The notes under the pieces: generated by a model
Seen by the model: the letters and a program-made list of their open reading frames with translations, nothing else
Database searches by the model: none
What the model was told of the DNA's origin: nothing
From: Pagrus major
Lineage: Eukaryota; Chordata; Actinopteri; Spariformes; Sparidae
Reading direction: 5' to 3'
DNA: 64,000 bases
NCBI RefSeq assembly: GCF_040436345.1
Contig: NC_133218.1
Coordinates: 26,028,710-26,092,709, forward strand
Position numbers and translations under genes: made by a program
Shown: piece after piece, positions 24,441-44,322 of the stretch
Layout of the letters: every line of letters begins with the position of its first letter
Position numbering within the stretch: position 1 is the first letter of the stretch

Positions 24441-27300
24441 TAAATTCTGCTTCTACGAGAAACTGGAGCTTTTTCTTCATTAATAATTGAATTAGTTTGA
24501 CTTCATTTAGTGTGTTGTCGTGTCAACATGTGATGGTATTGTGTCTTTAAGCGGTTCAAGTTATTCCTGTTTAACTCAGAGGATGGAATAATTTATTTAA
24601 AAGGAAATCAGGCAACATTTAATGAGCCAAATTTAATAAAGAGAAATAGAAATGATGGGCTGTCAGTCATCCGTTCCCAAATACTTAAAGCCACTATGTT
24701 GAATTAAAAAATGTCTGACTCTGGTGCCTCCCAGTGGTAGTAAACTGTGGCAGACAACACCGCACAGTTAGACTCAATTATGAGTGCATTTCCAACTAAT
24801 ATTCATTTTCAGCCTTTAGCTCCGACTGACGTGTCGTTGAGATTAAAAAGACAGGCAGACCAGATGTATGACAAACACGACAGTTAAACTACTGAGTAAT
24901 AAAACATCTAAACATTCATCAACATTGAACACATCTACTGACGTCTTGCTTCCAAGTAGCCTGGTTTAGAATAACAGCAAGTCCTACCTAGTTACACGTG
25001 GACTTCACCCTTTTTCCACTGGCTTATCCACGTTTAACAGCACATGACAACTGTTGGTTGATATGCATTAGAGCCCTGAGCCAGAAATGTGTACCAGGTC
25101 ACCCGGTGCTTGCGGTGTGCGAGTGTGTTCCCAAGCCTGGCAAGATAGAAACAGCATCAAAAACCCAAAGTCATTTTAGAAATAAAAACACCAGCCTTGA
25201 GAAACAATACGTGTTCTTATTATATACGGTCCAACCTATTATCTGCAAAACAAAGAGAAAAAATGATTTAAGAGCATAAGACCATTAAGGACCACACCCA
25301 TCTTCAAACTTGGCCTTTATTTTGATCTAAACTACACACTTTTTTCTGATTGCACAGTTTTGACGCTGTTGCATTGACAAAATCTGTCCACAGACACACC
25401 CTTGCTAAGACCATGCCTATCTTTGAACTTGGCCTTCATTTTAAACTAAACTACTCTCCTGTATAGCTTCATCACTACATCTCACACAGTTGTGACGTTG
25501 TTGTGCAGACAAATTCTGTCCACAGACAGACACATAAACACCTGGCAGGGAGCTCAAAACTGTTTCTGTCTTAGTTCCTGTACTGGGTGTTTGCCATGAT
25601 TACACACACACACACAAGGAGGACGCACTCACCTCGAGGCAGTTATGACAATAATCTCCTAGGATACACTGTACCCCACCTCCTCTGTTGCTTCTGAGTG
25701 TTCAGAGTCCTGACACCAGATCTTCACTCTCAGCTGGGCTGGATCATCTCTGTCCCAGACTTCCTTGCAAAATGATATGGGCCTCATTCATCCTCCAAGA
25801 CCGGACCTGTTTATGATGCAAAGAACTGATGTTGGAACGATATTATCAAACCACTATTAGATTATCTGTTGCAAAACCTTTTTTATTCCATTAGTGTGAT
25901 TATTTTCCCCACTTATGGTACCCATTGAGCTCAATTTAATGAAGTTATCATTAAATCTGCTCTGTCCAAAATCAGCAATAACACTTGAACCTCCTCTTAA
26001 TCTGTTTTTGTTTTTAAAAGACAAGAGTTTTTTGCATTTTTTTTTATTGAGAATAGAATAAGAATCCAGTTTCATTTCAGAGAAAACAACTGTTGCTTGA
26101 CCTTCATGGAGATGAGTCAGAAACGTGACAGACTTATGGGAAACACTGAGGATATACCGCCCTCTACTGCTCAGATCGTGTTCACACTCCAACCTCACAC
26201 ACTCAATTTCCTCTGAACTTTAAGAATACCCTGTCTTGCCTTTACTGATTTTTGTTTCACCTGTCTGTTAAAGGACACACATGTTGAGCTCCTATTTATG
26301 AAATAAAGAACCAGGTTTATTTTGGGTAAAGACTTGGATGACAACAATTGATGCTTTAATTAAATGCAGAGCAGAGAGCCAAAGATACAGTTAAGTAAAA
26401 TCAGACAGTTATCTCCCTAGATGTTCAGGTTTGACTACCTGTTACATCAGGTCAATTTTAGCTATTGGACTTGCGGTGAACAACTACAGTAAGTTCTTGG
26501 TCTATAGTGCAAACTGAGATTGTGAACCAGGGGGTTTAAACAAATCTGGGTTGGTTCACTACTATTATTACTCTGCGTCTTCTATCGGGGAATACTCATG
26601 CAGTATGTTTTGAAACTACAAACAGTAAAATTTAATGTTAAATTATGGTATAATGTTGACACAGTCAACAAGGTAACTGTGGGCTACATGTCTTTGTGTG
26701 TATATTTGTTTAAATTTGGGAAAATTGTCATAATTTAAAGCATGCTGAATTAGCTTTTAGCAGCTCCTCTTTGCATTTCATCCATTTATTTACAGACAAC
26801 TATCACTGGATTGCTTTGATACTGAAGAAAACATAAAATCATCAAGATTCTCAATTAAGTTCTGTCACAAAGAGTTTATGGCCTGCCATTTGAGATAGGG
26901 ATCTACTCTGGAAGTATAAATCATTATGTCGACTCTTTAAGTAATTCAGAATGAAAAGATGCATGTTTTTGATGTTCCAGGTAGCATTATTCATCTCTTC
27001 AGATTAAAAGGTATACTGATTGAAATGAAGTGTCCGCCATCATTTCCTTTTTCTTTTATCTCCTTTGTGAGTTTCCCTCCTAGACGAGGACTTCAATAAT
27101 CAGCTGCAGCCTCCACCCTTTCACTACTGATGACAGCTGCACTTAAACCTTCACCACGGCAACACTAATGTAATATTTCACAGCAGATTTGAAGCGTCAT
27201 CTACATCAACTGTGATAACATCCAACCTGACCATCGATTTCTAAAGGATAACGGGGCAAATGGAAATGGAAGAAATCAGAGCTTCATGTTAACATTTCTG
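24441..27300. other. intergenic DNA between the miR-9 promoter and the kif7 3' end
   Basis: No coding exon recognised. A diverged repeat-like block begins near 24,690, and a tandemly duplicated repeat lies at 25,278-25,533. Minus-strand ATTAAA polyadenylation-type hexamers at 27,362-27,367 and 27,307-27,312 probably mark the end of the kif7 3' UTR. Confidence 0.45.
25278..25533. repeat. tandem duplication of a ~125-bp unit
   Basis: Unit A (25,278-25,399) and unit B (25,407-25,533) share AAGACCAT, CTTGGCCTT-ATTTT, AACTAC, GTTGTGACG-type and CTGTCCACAGACA blocks in the same order. The copies are clearly diverged. The unit itself looks like a dispersed fish repeat. Confidence 0.6.
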
Positions 27301-27680
27301 AAAAGCTTTAATTGAAAAAAAAAAAACAAAAACTGAAGACCGAGATGGAAGACAAAAACATTTTAATATAAAATACTGTAGGTCAAGACACTACATGATT
27401 GGAGAGTAAGAAAATCTCATTCTGTATTGATGCAAATGATTCACCACTTATTGACTTTCCTGGTTGGGAAGACCATATTCCTACCAGCTAATGTATGATG
27501 GAAACGTAAACTTTAGTAAAAGTGCTTCATACAAAAATCAGTGGGTGTCTTTGTTCATTAAAAACTTTATATACAAGTACAAAAATTGAAATGAGAGACA
27601 GATAATACAGAAATTATTTTAGAAACCACAGTAAAAGAAAATCAATGTGAAAGGTCTGAAGTAACACAAAACACTGATTT

Positions 27681-36233
<8,553 letters not shown>

Positions 36234-36297
36234 TTCTGCCGCACAGCTGGAGCTCTTCGGTGTTCCTCCGCTATGTATGGATCATCTTTGGGCCACT

Positions 36298-37330
36298 AGA
36301 GGGGATAGAAATCATCTGTCACCAAAGGTTGTTTTCCAACATCTCATGCAATATTGCTATGAGTAAGAATGTGACCCATTACGGGACCATGCAATGAACC
36401 AACCAAGCAGCTCAAACACACATTTTTTTGGTCAGGTATGCAACAATTTTTGCTGTGAGACCACAAAATTTTTTTACTTTCAGTTACAGCAGAAGAGGCC
36501 GATATGAATAAAAATGTATACTTTGATTACACAACATCAATATTTAATATATGAGTATTCTGAAAAGTTATGAGAAACTATTTACAGATAAAATAACCAG
36601 AAAAAAAAGTCTCACTTTGGCTAACGAAGCAAATTAAAGGTAATCAAGGTACTTCATCACACTGATGTAAAAGAGAAAAAAAACAACAACTTACTGCCAT
36701 ATAGCTCAACCTGCTCACTGATGTGCAACCATGTCAGCATGTCCTATTACAACAACATGTAAAGCTTCACCTTGCCCTCGCCTCTAAGGGGGGTTGAGGC
36801 TTTATATGGTGTTTTGAGGGATGCAGCACACTTTGATCTATGAATCACTGCTACATCACTATGAAACTTACTGAAAGTAACGTGAGACAACGTGGATCAA
36901 ACGTAAAGCTACGGCAGTCTTTAAAATCTGGCAGTCCCACAACTTTGAACTCATAGGTTCACGTTAAAAGGCTTACATTATTACTATAGCTAAGATAACT
37001 TTTAAAACTCCCACGTTAGCGCCGAGTAACTTATCTCGAGCCTGTTAGCGAGGCGGCGTTAGCTAGCCTCTGTTTAACAAAGTAAACAGCACCGTTATCC
37101 GTGTGACAAACACACGAGTCGTCTTTCTCCTAAACTTCCCAAGAAGCATCCCAACTTCACCCACTAACCTCGTTTTAGTCGCCCGTTTCCTAGGTTTAAG
37201 TTCAGCTAAGCTAAAGTTAGCCAGTTAGCCAGCAGTGCGAACAACAAAATCAAAACATGGGGATGAGGCTGGATGTTTAAGGAGCAGCTGCAGCACGTTC
37301 CTGCGAGAAAAGTGCGTCGTCAAACTACAT
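36298..37330 (-). promoter_or_regulatory. kif7 5' UTR intron, first exon and promoter region
   Basis: A minus-strand acceptor CCCCTCTAG|TGGCCC places the start of the ATG exon at 36,297. A matching donor CGAG|GTTAGT at 37,169/37,168 would end a non-coding first exon in a GC-richer, CpG-containing block (about 37,000-37,330). The start site cannot be fixed from sequence, and the exon is inference. The intervening 0.87 kb shows nothing else recognisable. Confidence 0.4.
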
Positions 37331-37510
37331 GCAGTGACTGGGTAAGTTCATGTAACCGCTAATAGTTGACATAACTTACTTTAATGCGGCAGAAGTTACA
37401 CCATGGGGTTGAGGATAACACTGGAGTGGTTTTTTTTTTTGGAGAATGGAAGTTGAGGGGGGAGCCGAGGGGAGGAGCCCGGGGGGAGCCTGGGCTCAGC
37501 GCGGGGCTCA

Positions 37511-37543
37511 GCTCCGGGCTCCGGGCTCCGGGCTCCGGGCTGG
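37511..37543. repeat. GC-rich minisatellite, heptamer GCTCCGG
   Basis: Four tandem copies of GCTCCGG and a partial fifth, inside a very GC-rich stretch (37,450-37,560) just upstream of the inferred kif7 promoter. Confidence 0.9.
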
Positions 37544-37824
37544 GTGTGGTCTGTGGAGCGCATCATGGCCGAGAGGTTAAAGGTGCACTGTGAACATTTG
37601 GGGAAGTGCCCTCCTGTCACACCTTTAAAGCTGCAGATTAAATAAAGGACGAGTTCACCCAAAAATAAAACATTCAGTCATTATCTACTCATAAACTCAT
37701 AACTCATAAACATTTCTGGAGCTTCACAACAGAAAAGCATTGCAGCATTCTTCAGGACCGCTGAGGTAGATGGGGACTGGTGATTTTGATACAAATCGAT
37801 GATTCAAAATCTTACATGCAAGAA

Positions 37825-37855
37825 TTGTTTGTTTGTTTGTTTGTTTGTTTGTTTA
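37825..37855. repeat. (GTTT)n microsatellite
   Basis: About seven tandem GTTT units. Confidence 0.95.
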
Positions 37856-37995
37856 TTTTGTATGTTTGAGCTCTGGGCCACTCCCAGACCCAATGAAGGT
37901 TTTATGTCCTGTCCTGACTTGGATCACTCCCAGACTGTTTGGAGGGAGTCTGTCCGATCTGGAGCGACATTCTTTGTTATATATACATATATACA

Positions 37996-38042
37996 TGTGT
38001 GTGTGTGTGTGTGTGTGTGTGATTGTGTGTGTGTGTGTGTGT
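37996..38042. repeat. (TG)n microsatellite, interrupted
   Basis: Two TG tracts separated by a single ATTG interruption, preceded by a short TATA-rich stretch. Confidence 0.93.
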
Positions 38043-38144
38043 ATTGGCTCCGTATTGGCCTACATAGGTATAGAAATAAATCATCTGAGTGAAAGACTAA
38101 TTTTATGTTCTTAGTTATCATCCTGGATTCTTTCAATGTCTCTG

Positions 38145-39185
38145 TTTTGTTGTAGGATTTGATAAAAAATGCAAATAGTGATGGTGAGAGTGGACATCCT
38201 GTTTTGGTTCTCTGATAAAGTGTGAACCTCGGGGAGGTGAACCCCCGTTTGTGATAACTGTGGTCCGTCTGAAGTGTACAGTGTTCTTATCCAATGAATG
38301 AACGACTCTCCAAAACCAAACTGATGGCATCTAATGACACAATTATGGTTTTGTTTTTCTTGATATGTTGATTAAGTAAAAAAAATAACCTGAGGATGTA
38401 ATCTGAAACAATATGTTTTGTTAAGTAGTGAAAGGTGACGATAGCTGCATGGGTGGGTCAGGACTTTATTGGGTTTTTATAGAAGTGTCATTATAGTAGT
38501 ATTCATGTGTGTGAGTATGGCGGGGGGAGCTTTCATTTCTGCTCTGTATTTACTCTTTAAAATAGTGATTATATGTCCCAGACATACTGGAAATCCATCT
38601 GGTCCCGGTGACTTATTATTTGGCAGTTTATTCAGAGCTTTATTCAGTTCTTCAGAGGCAAGGGGTGCATCTAAAATGGTAGCTTGCTCTATAGGTAGTA
38701 GAAAAGTATCTGTTTGTAATTGGTTGGGCTTTCATGATCTGAGGAATAAACAATAGTTTGCTAAAACATTTTTCAAACACATTTTTATATCCTGTGGATT
38801 CTGGGTCATAAGCGAGGACGGGATAATTGCTTTCTCTTTTTTGAGTTGTATTAGATTCCCCAGATTTATGCTTGATTTGTTACCATATTTAACATTTTCA
38901 TCTTTGAGTTGTTGGATAAGGAACTGTGTTTTTGGTTTATGATACTTTCCAGTTGGGTTTGAAGTTGACTCAGTTAATTTTGTATTTGATTAATGGGGTT
39001 ATTGGCTTGTGAACCATTTATTTTCTCTAAGGTCTTTTCCTGTTCTTGTTGCTGTTTTTTCTTGTATGATTAATAAGATATGGTCATACCTCTCTTTGCT
39101 GCTTTGCCTGTTTCCAGCACTGATGGTGACATTCCTGGAGAGTCGTTCATCTACAGAAAGGTTGCCCTCTCTCTTTGAATCAGTG
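38145..39185 (-). pseudogene. degenerate L1-type LINE reverse transcriptase fragment
   Basis: Read on the minus strand, the pieces follow the order of an L1 ORF2 reverse transcriptase. First is a linker with YGNKSSINLGNLIQLKKEKA. Next is the hallmark block NKLPNNKSPGPDGFP, then a KPNKVLTHPCSYRHLSLLN block (usually KPGKD-P-SYRPISLLN). Last is FGFGESFIHWIRTLYTS (usually FGFG-FI-W-TLY). Stops and frameshifts interrupt the frame, for example just before KPNKV. The catalytic F/Y-x-D-D box and the endonuclease domain are not seen, so the copy is inactive and truncated. It sits in the kif7-fbln7 interval and is a non-LTR retrotransposon relic. Confidence 0.85.
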
Positions 39186-42100
39186 AGTTGAAGTCAGGGC
39201 CTTCTAAAAGTGATGTATTGAACAGCCATTTTGCGGTAGGCTCAGAAAGCTAACTGCTGATCACGAGGAAGATTTATGGGTGTCATATCTCACAAAACCT
39301 GCTGGAAACAGAATAACTTAGAATAACCGAGCACAGAATTGAATTATCTAATCATAGTTTCAAATCAATTTCAATGACAAACCTTCACTCTGAACTGAAA
39401 GAGCATGGGTCAGATTCATATGAGTACAGTGTACCTTTCATATTCTCAATATGTGTTTTTTGTCAAACCTGAATCAGATAAATATAAATATATCAGCCTT
39501 AGAAATCTGACCCTATGATTTTAACCAAAAAAACTAAAACAAAACATGTAAAGGATAAGTTTTAACGTGAAGTTAGTCCCACCATAATTTGCAAATGTAC
39601 TTTGGTATTTTTCCGCTGTGCATGTTACAACCTGAGACCAACCCCATCTCCAAAGTAATGACAGCGAACGTTTCTGTGAGGGAAACAACGTTAGAGTGAG
39701 TTCAGCATGTCTCCTCTGGCACCAGCAGGGGGCAGTGTCACACTGTGGTTTACATGCACACCAATAGACTCCTTTGCAATGACTTTGAGACATAAAGCGG
39801 TTTTCTCTATAGCACTAAAACATGTGAACAAATGTTTCATATTTGTGATTGTGCACAGGCACAAAGATGTTTAAAGGATTAAGCTACAAGCTGAAATGTT
39901 ATCATCATATATCAAAATAGCCTCAAAGCTGAAAATGACATGGCAAAAAATGTATTTTACATTTAGTCATGAACTACACTGACTTCTAAATATTCACTAA
40001 ATAGAGCTTCACTGACAGTTACTGTGCGCATGGTCAAGAAAAGGTCTACAGTCATAGTCTGTTTATTGGACGTGTTAGATATTCAAAGCCGCTCTACAGT
40101 GCAGACAGTTTTCCAGAGCAAAATGCTTTAAACAAGGCTGGTGTAACTCCGGGAATGTAATACACATGCTCGTTCACACCCTGAGCCACAATAATTACAT
40201 TTATTCACACGACAAAGACAGATGTGACCTGTTATATTATGGAGGCCTAACAATAACAGATAGAGAGAGAAGAGGTGAACCTTAAACAGGAAAAATGTCC
40301 ACATCTTCCTGGTAATAAATGTTGAGGCGGCCACAGAAGTGCTCATTCATTTTTATTGTCGATTGTTGGAATCCTTGTCTTGTAGTTTTTAGCAGCTTTC
40401 ATGTAAAGTGTTCATTTCCTGTTTCAATACCTTTTCCACAGTTGGCTTGTACATAATCAAGTACAGTCAGAAAGTATTATGACAGTGATCCTTGTTTGCT
40501 CCACTCTGTGGAAGCTCAAAGATGAAATTGAAGTTGTGTTAGTATCATATGAACAGTGTCGGATATGTGGCACTCCGCCTTCTGATAGTCATAGTGTGGA
40601 GTATACAGCCAATAAAAAAATCGCTTTACTTTCCTACTAGCTTTTAATTTGCACTGTAGTAAGCAGTTTTTTGAGATGCCCTATTATTGCTCATCAACAG
40701 ATTTTGATCGCTAAACCAAGAAAGTATTGAATATGTTTTTTTTAAAGTGAGGCATTTCTCCTTTTTGCTTTTCCTGCTTAATGAATAATCCCAAATGCAT
40801 CCGTTAATATAAATTCAAATTTCAATGACTCTCTTTAGCACCACTATGAGGCCCATACGCCTATATTTCTGCAGGCCGATGTTGTGTGGTCAGCTTCAGC
40901 CTATGAATGAAACATTTTGTCATTTGAGTTACAAAGCTGATGAAATCTTTTCTGTGTGTCATGTCGAGTCAATTTTTATTTGTATTGCACTATTTCACAA
41001 CAAAAGTTATCTCATAACAGTATCAGTCTTAGAAATCTAACCCCGCGATGTTAACAAATAAACCCAAATTAGGTGAGAAATGAAAGCCTCAATGTAAAGC
41101 CTTAATCTGAGCATAAATTGCAGATATAATTTGGTCTTTTTCCACTTTGCTTGGAGCAAAACTGAGACTACACTATAAAATAAATGAGTATGCATTGAGC
41201 TGAGACAACAGAGAGAAACAGAAACAGCATCAACGTTTTAATAGTGCAAGAGGGAGATAGGGTGTCCACTCCAGCCTACTCCACAATACCATCATATCCT
41301 GGCTGCTCAGCACTGAACTGACCTGCAGCACAGGCCTGACCACAACTTCTGTGGGCACTACTGGCATGCCTGTTATCCCCCCTCCCTACCTGCATGCCCA
41401 CATCAAATGGCCCCGAGCCAAACTGACTGTGAAGTCCTGTCTGCACTCTCTGGAGCCTCGGCAAACCCAGTCACACTCTCCTTTGTTCCATTAAACTTCA
41501 GACGAGACCGAGGTATTCCCTTTCAAAAAGTAAGTACCATTGATAACCAGGCCTGCTGTCAAAGAGAGAGTGCTGGTTTCTCATGACCATGCCTCACGAC
41601 CAGACTGAGATCAGGATATTGATTTCAGTCCAGAACACACTGCAAGCACTCATTAGCAGTTTTTTGTTATCTGTACGGTGTGACTCAGCCGCATTGGAGA
41701 GAAATGTAGAGAAAGGGTAGTGGTGGTGGAGATGGAGGAGTGGGGTTGGAAGGATGAGAAGCTGGATGTAATGTGATATGGTAGAGGTGCAACGTAAAGG
41801 AGGGGACAGCGAGGGGTGAAACAGCACAGACAAAACACCAGATTCAACCCAATTGTCAGAATAAATGTTAGCTAAGTAATTTAAAACTGAACATTTCTAT
41901 ATGTTGCAACTTTACATTTGCTTAGGGTGAATTTTCTTTCTTGTCACAACGCTGTGCTTATGCTCTGGTTAGGATCACGCACATAAACCCCTTGTTTAGG
42001 GTAAGGACAACATCATGGTTTGGCTTAAAATACCTGTTTTGATCAGCATGATCACAGAGGGAGATGGTCTGATTTCCAGTGAAAAATAGCTGGTTTTGGT

Positions 42101-43600
42101 CACCACAAAAAGGGCTGGTCTCCTTAAAAATATCCAGTGGTGTGACTCGAACTGCCATTTGGCAGCCTCGTTGGCTTATCCCACCACCATCCCCTCCACC
42201 CCTGATGTGAAAGGTGGCTAATAAGCATTTTGTGTGCGCATGATATGCAACATTTGATACAAATGTCAACCCTTGGACGTATCTGTGGTTTGTAGAAACT
42301 GCTAACATTATATCCGGGCGACTGGGCTGCCAGATCCCAGATCACAGTTTGTATATATTTCTGTCAGTGCCCAAGCACTGCTGCAGGGAAACACTGACAG
42401 GATAAGTTGTAGATAAGTGGAGAAGCTTTTTATTTGGGTGCTGGGATGGGAGCTATGGGAGGACAGGAGCAGAAAAGCAGTCTGGTTGAACTCTGGATTC
42501 TGAGTCATCACCTCTCCCAGAGGGGCAAACATAAGGACAGCCCCCCATTCACCTCCTGCTTATTCTTCCATTGCAGAGTGAAGAACAGTGAGAGGTCTAT
42601 TCTGTGGTGGTAATAAAGACAGCAGTTTTTAATTCAGCCCGCACCCCTCGGCCAGTGACTGACTGACTGGCTGGCGTGAATCGTCCTCTATTCAGCCTTC
42701 TCTATTCAGCCATCACTCTCTGTCTGTCTCCCTATCTCCATGCATCTTTTTTCTTTACTCAGCGTGCAATCTCGTTTTGGGATCCCATGACTAGAGCACC
42801 CCCCCACCACCTCCTTCCCCCCGCTGTGGCGTCATCAGTGAGTCTCAGTCACAGTCTGGAGCCCCCTGTGCAACTAAAGACATCCTGTTTGTGTCCAGCG
42901 AACCTACACTGTGCCTAACCCTCCACAGATGTACTCATGAGTGGTTTCTTTTTCAGAAAGTTGTGCAAGACCAAGGAGACGATAGATGGCTGCTGCAGCA
43001 CACAGGTGACACATTTCATCACACGCATCTAAAATGCTACCATTTCATGAAGGGAAAATCACACACATTACTTGCAGGGTACATGTGACACGTGCATTTT
43101 TTCTGAGCGTGCTTGTTCTGCAAATTTAAAAGCGAAAGTTATGCATGCACTGTAAGAACACAGTGGCCCTTTGAGCAGCCTGTCTTTGACTTTCTGTCTG
43201 CTGAACAGCAGTGCTCTGTACTGTGAAAACTGAAGTGTTTCCCAAACAACCTCTGCTCACATATATCACCGCTTATATATTTATATATATAGATATATTT
43301 ATATATCTATGTATATATATATCAGACTGCTCTTATAGCATAATTCACAAGGCATAGAGTTCAGTGAATTTAAACAGCATTTTATGCATTTGTAAATAAA
43401 ACACCACACTTTTAAGGGTTTACATTGTGTTTTAATGACTGTATTGGAGGAAGATATAGTTGTAGTGACACCATACTATAAATTAAACAAAAAGAGAATT
43501 ACAAAATCTTCACACGTCATGATTACATGTCCAGCATACATAACATACATTTCAACATAGCTGGACTCTCATTTACAAAAATAGCATTTTCTTTCAGGTT
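39186..43600. other. intergenic DNA between kif7 and fbln7
   Basis: No coding exon recognised. Contents: a diverged pair of similar blocks (39,490-39,635 and 41,013-41,175), a GC-richer unique block (41,250-41,480), a repeat-like stretch (41,960-42,330) and an AT-only palindromic tract (43,260-43,324). The rest is AT-rich. The fbln7 3' UTR probably enters from the right; a minus-strand AATAAA lies at 43,795-43,800. Confidence 0.45.
41960..42330 (-). repeat. possible tRNA-related SINE
   Basis: On the minus strand GGCAGTTCGAGTCACACC resembles a Pol III B box (GGTTCGANTCC), preceded by GGGATAAGCCAACGAGG, which could be a decayed A box. Further on, TAAGCCAAACCATGATGTTG resembles text common in fish SINE-like repeats. 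No TSD or tail was confirmed. Confidence 0.3.
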
Positions 43601-43944
43601 GGACTTTGGATGTTGAATACTGTTTTACCGTTTGCTATGTCGTTCACCTCTCCTACACTTCGTGCAATAAATATGTTTTAGGTAATCTATACGGAGCACT
43701 TGCTCTTATGGTGAAGTCGACAAAATATACGTCACTCAGTTTTTACTTCTGTAGCTTAATATCAGTGGCCCGAAAGAACCCATATTCAAAAACATTTATT
43801 GCACGTTGCAAGACAGATGTTATCCATCCATCACTTGAGTCAGGTGATGCTTTAGGATCAAGGATCATCTTTATAGTTGTTGAGACTATACACCAGACAG
43901 GTACACAGCAGAACGAAATGCATCCGGCTCACAAATTTATATTA

Positions 43945-44114
43945 AGGTCCTTGAAGTAAGCATTTGTTAATAAGTAATAAGGCCCTTATAAGTCCTCCTT
44001 ACATTGTTATTAACACTATATATGTTTTATGAACACATAGTAATGTTAATAAGCATCTTTTAAGGACTTATAAGAGCCTTATGACCTATTAATTAGTGCT
44101 TATTACAAGAACCT
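43945..44114. mobile_element. 170-bp MITE with ~45-bp terminal inverted repeats
   Basis: The left end AGGTCCTTGAAGTAAGCA continues to CTTATAAGTCCT. The right end, read in reverse, is AGGTTCTTGTAATAAGCA and also continues to CTTATAAGTCCT. The pairing covers about 45 bp at each end, leaving a short AT-rich middle with no coding capacity. It lies about 0.2 kb past the fbln7 stop codon, probably inside the 3' UTR. Confidence 0.75.
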
Positions 44115-44322
44115 AAATACAAAGCCTTACTGAGGGTACACTTTAGCGACCTGGCTGAAACACCTTCTTCAGCAACAGTACAACCAGATTTAAAGATGGC
44201 CACCACAATACATCAGATTATCACACATCCATGACCAAATATAGAGTCTTTAGCTAAATCCAGACCAGACTTTTGTTTGGCCTTTGTGCTCTAAGTGTGT
44301 TTCCACTTTCACCCCTCTCTTT

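Noticed and set aside
38145-39185. Reverse transcriptase similarity as a possible retroviral copy
   Set aside because: The blocks are those of an L1-type LINE. No gag, protease, integrase, envelope or LTR features are present.
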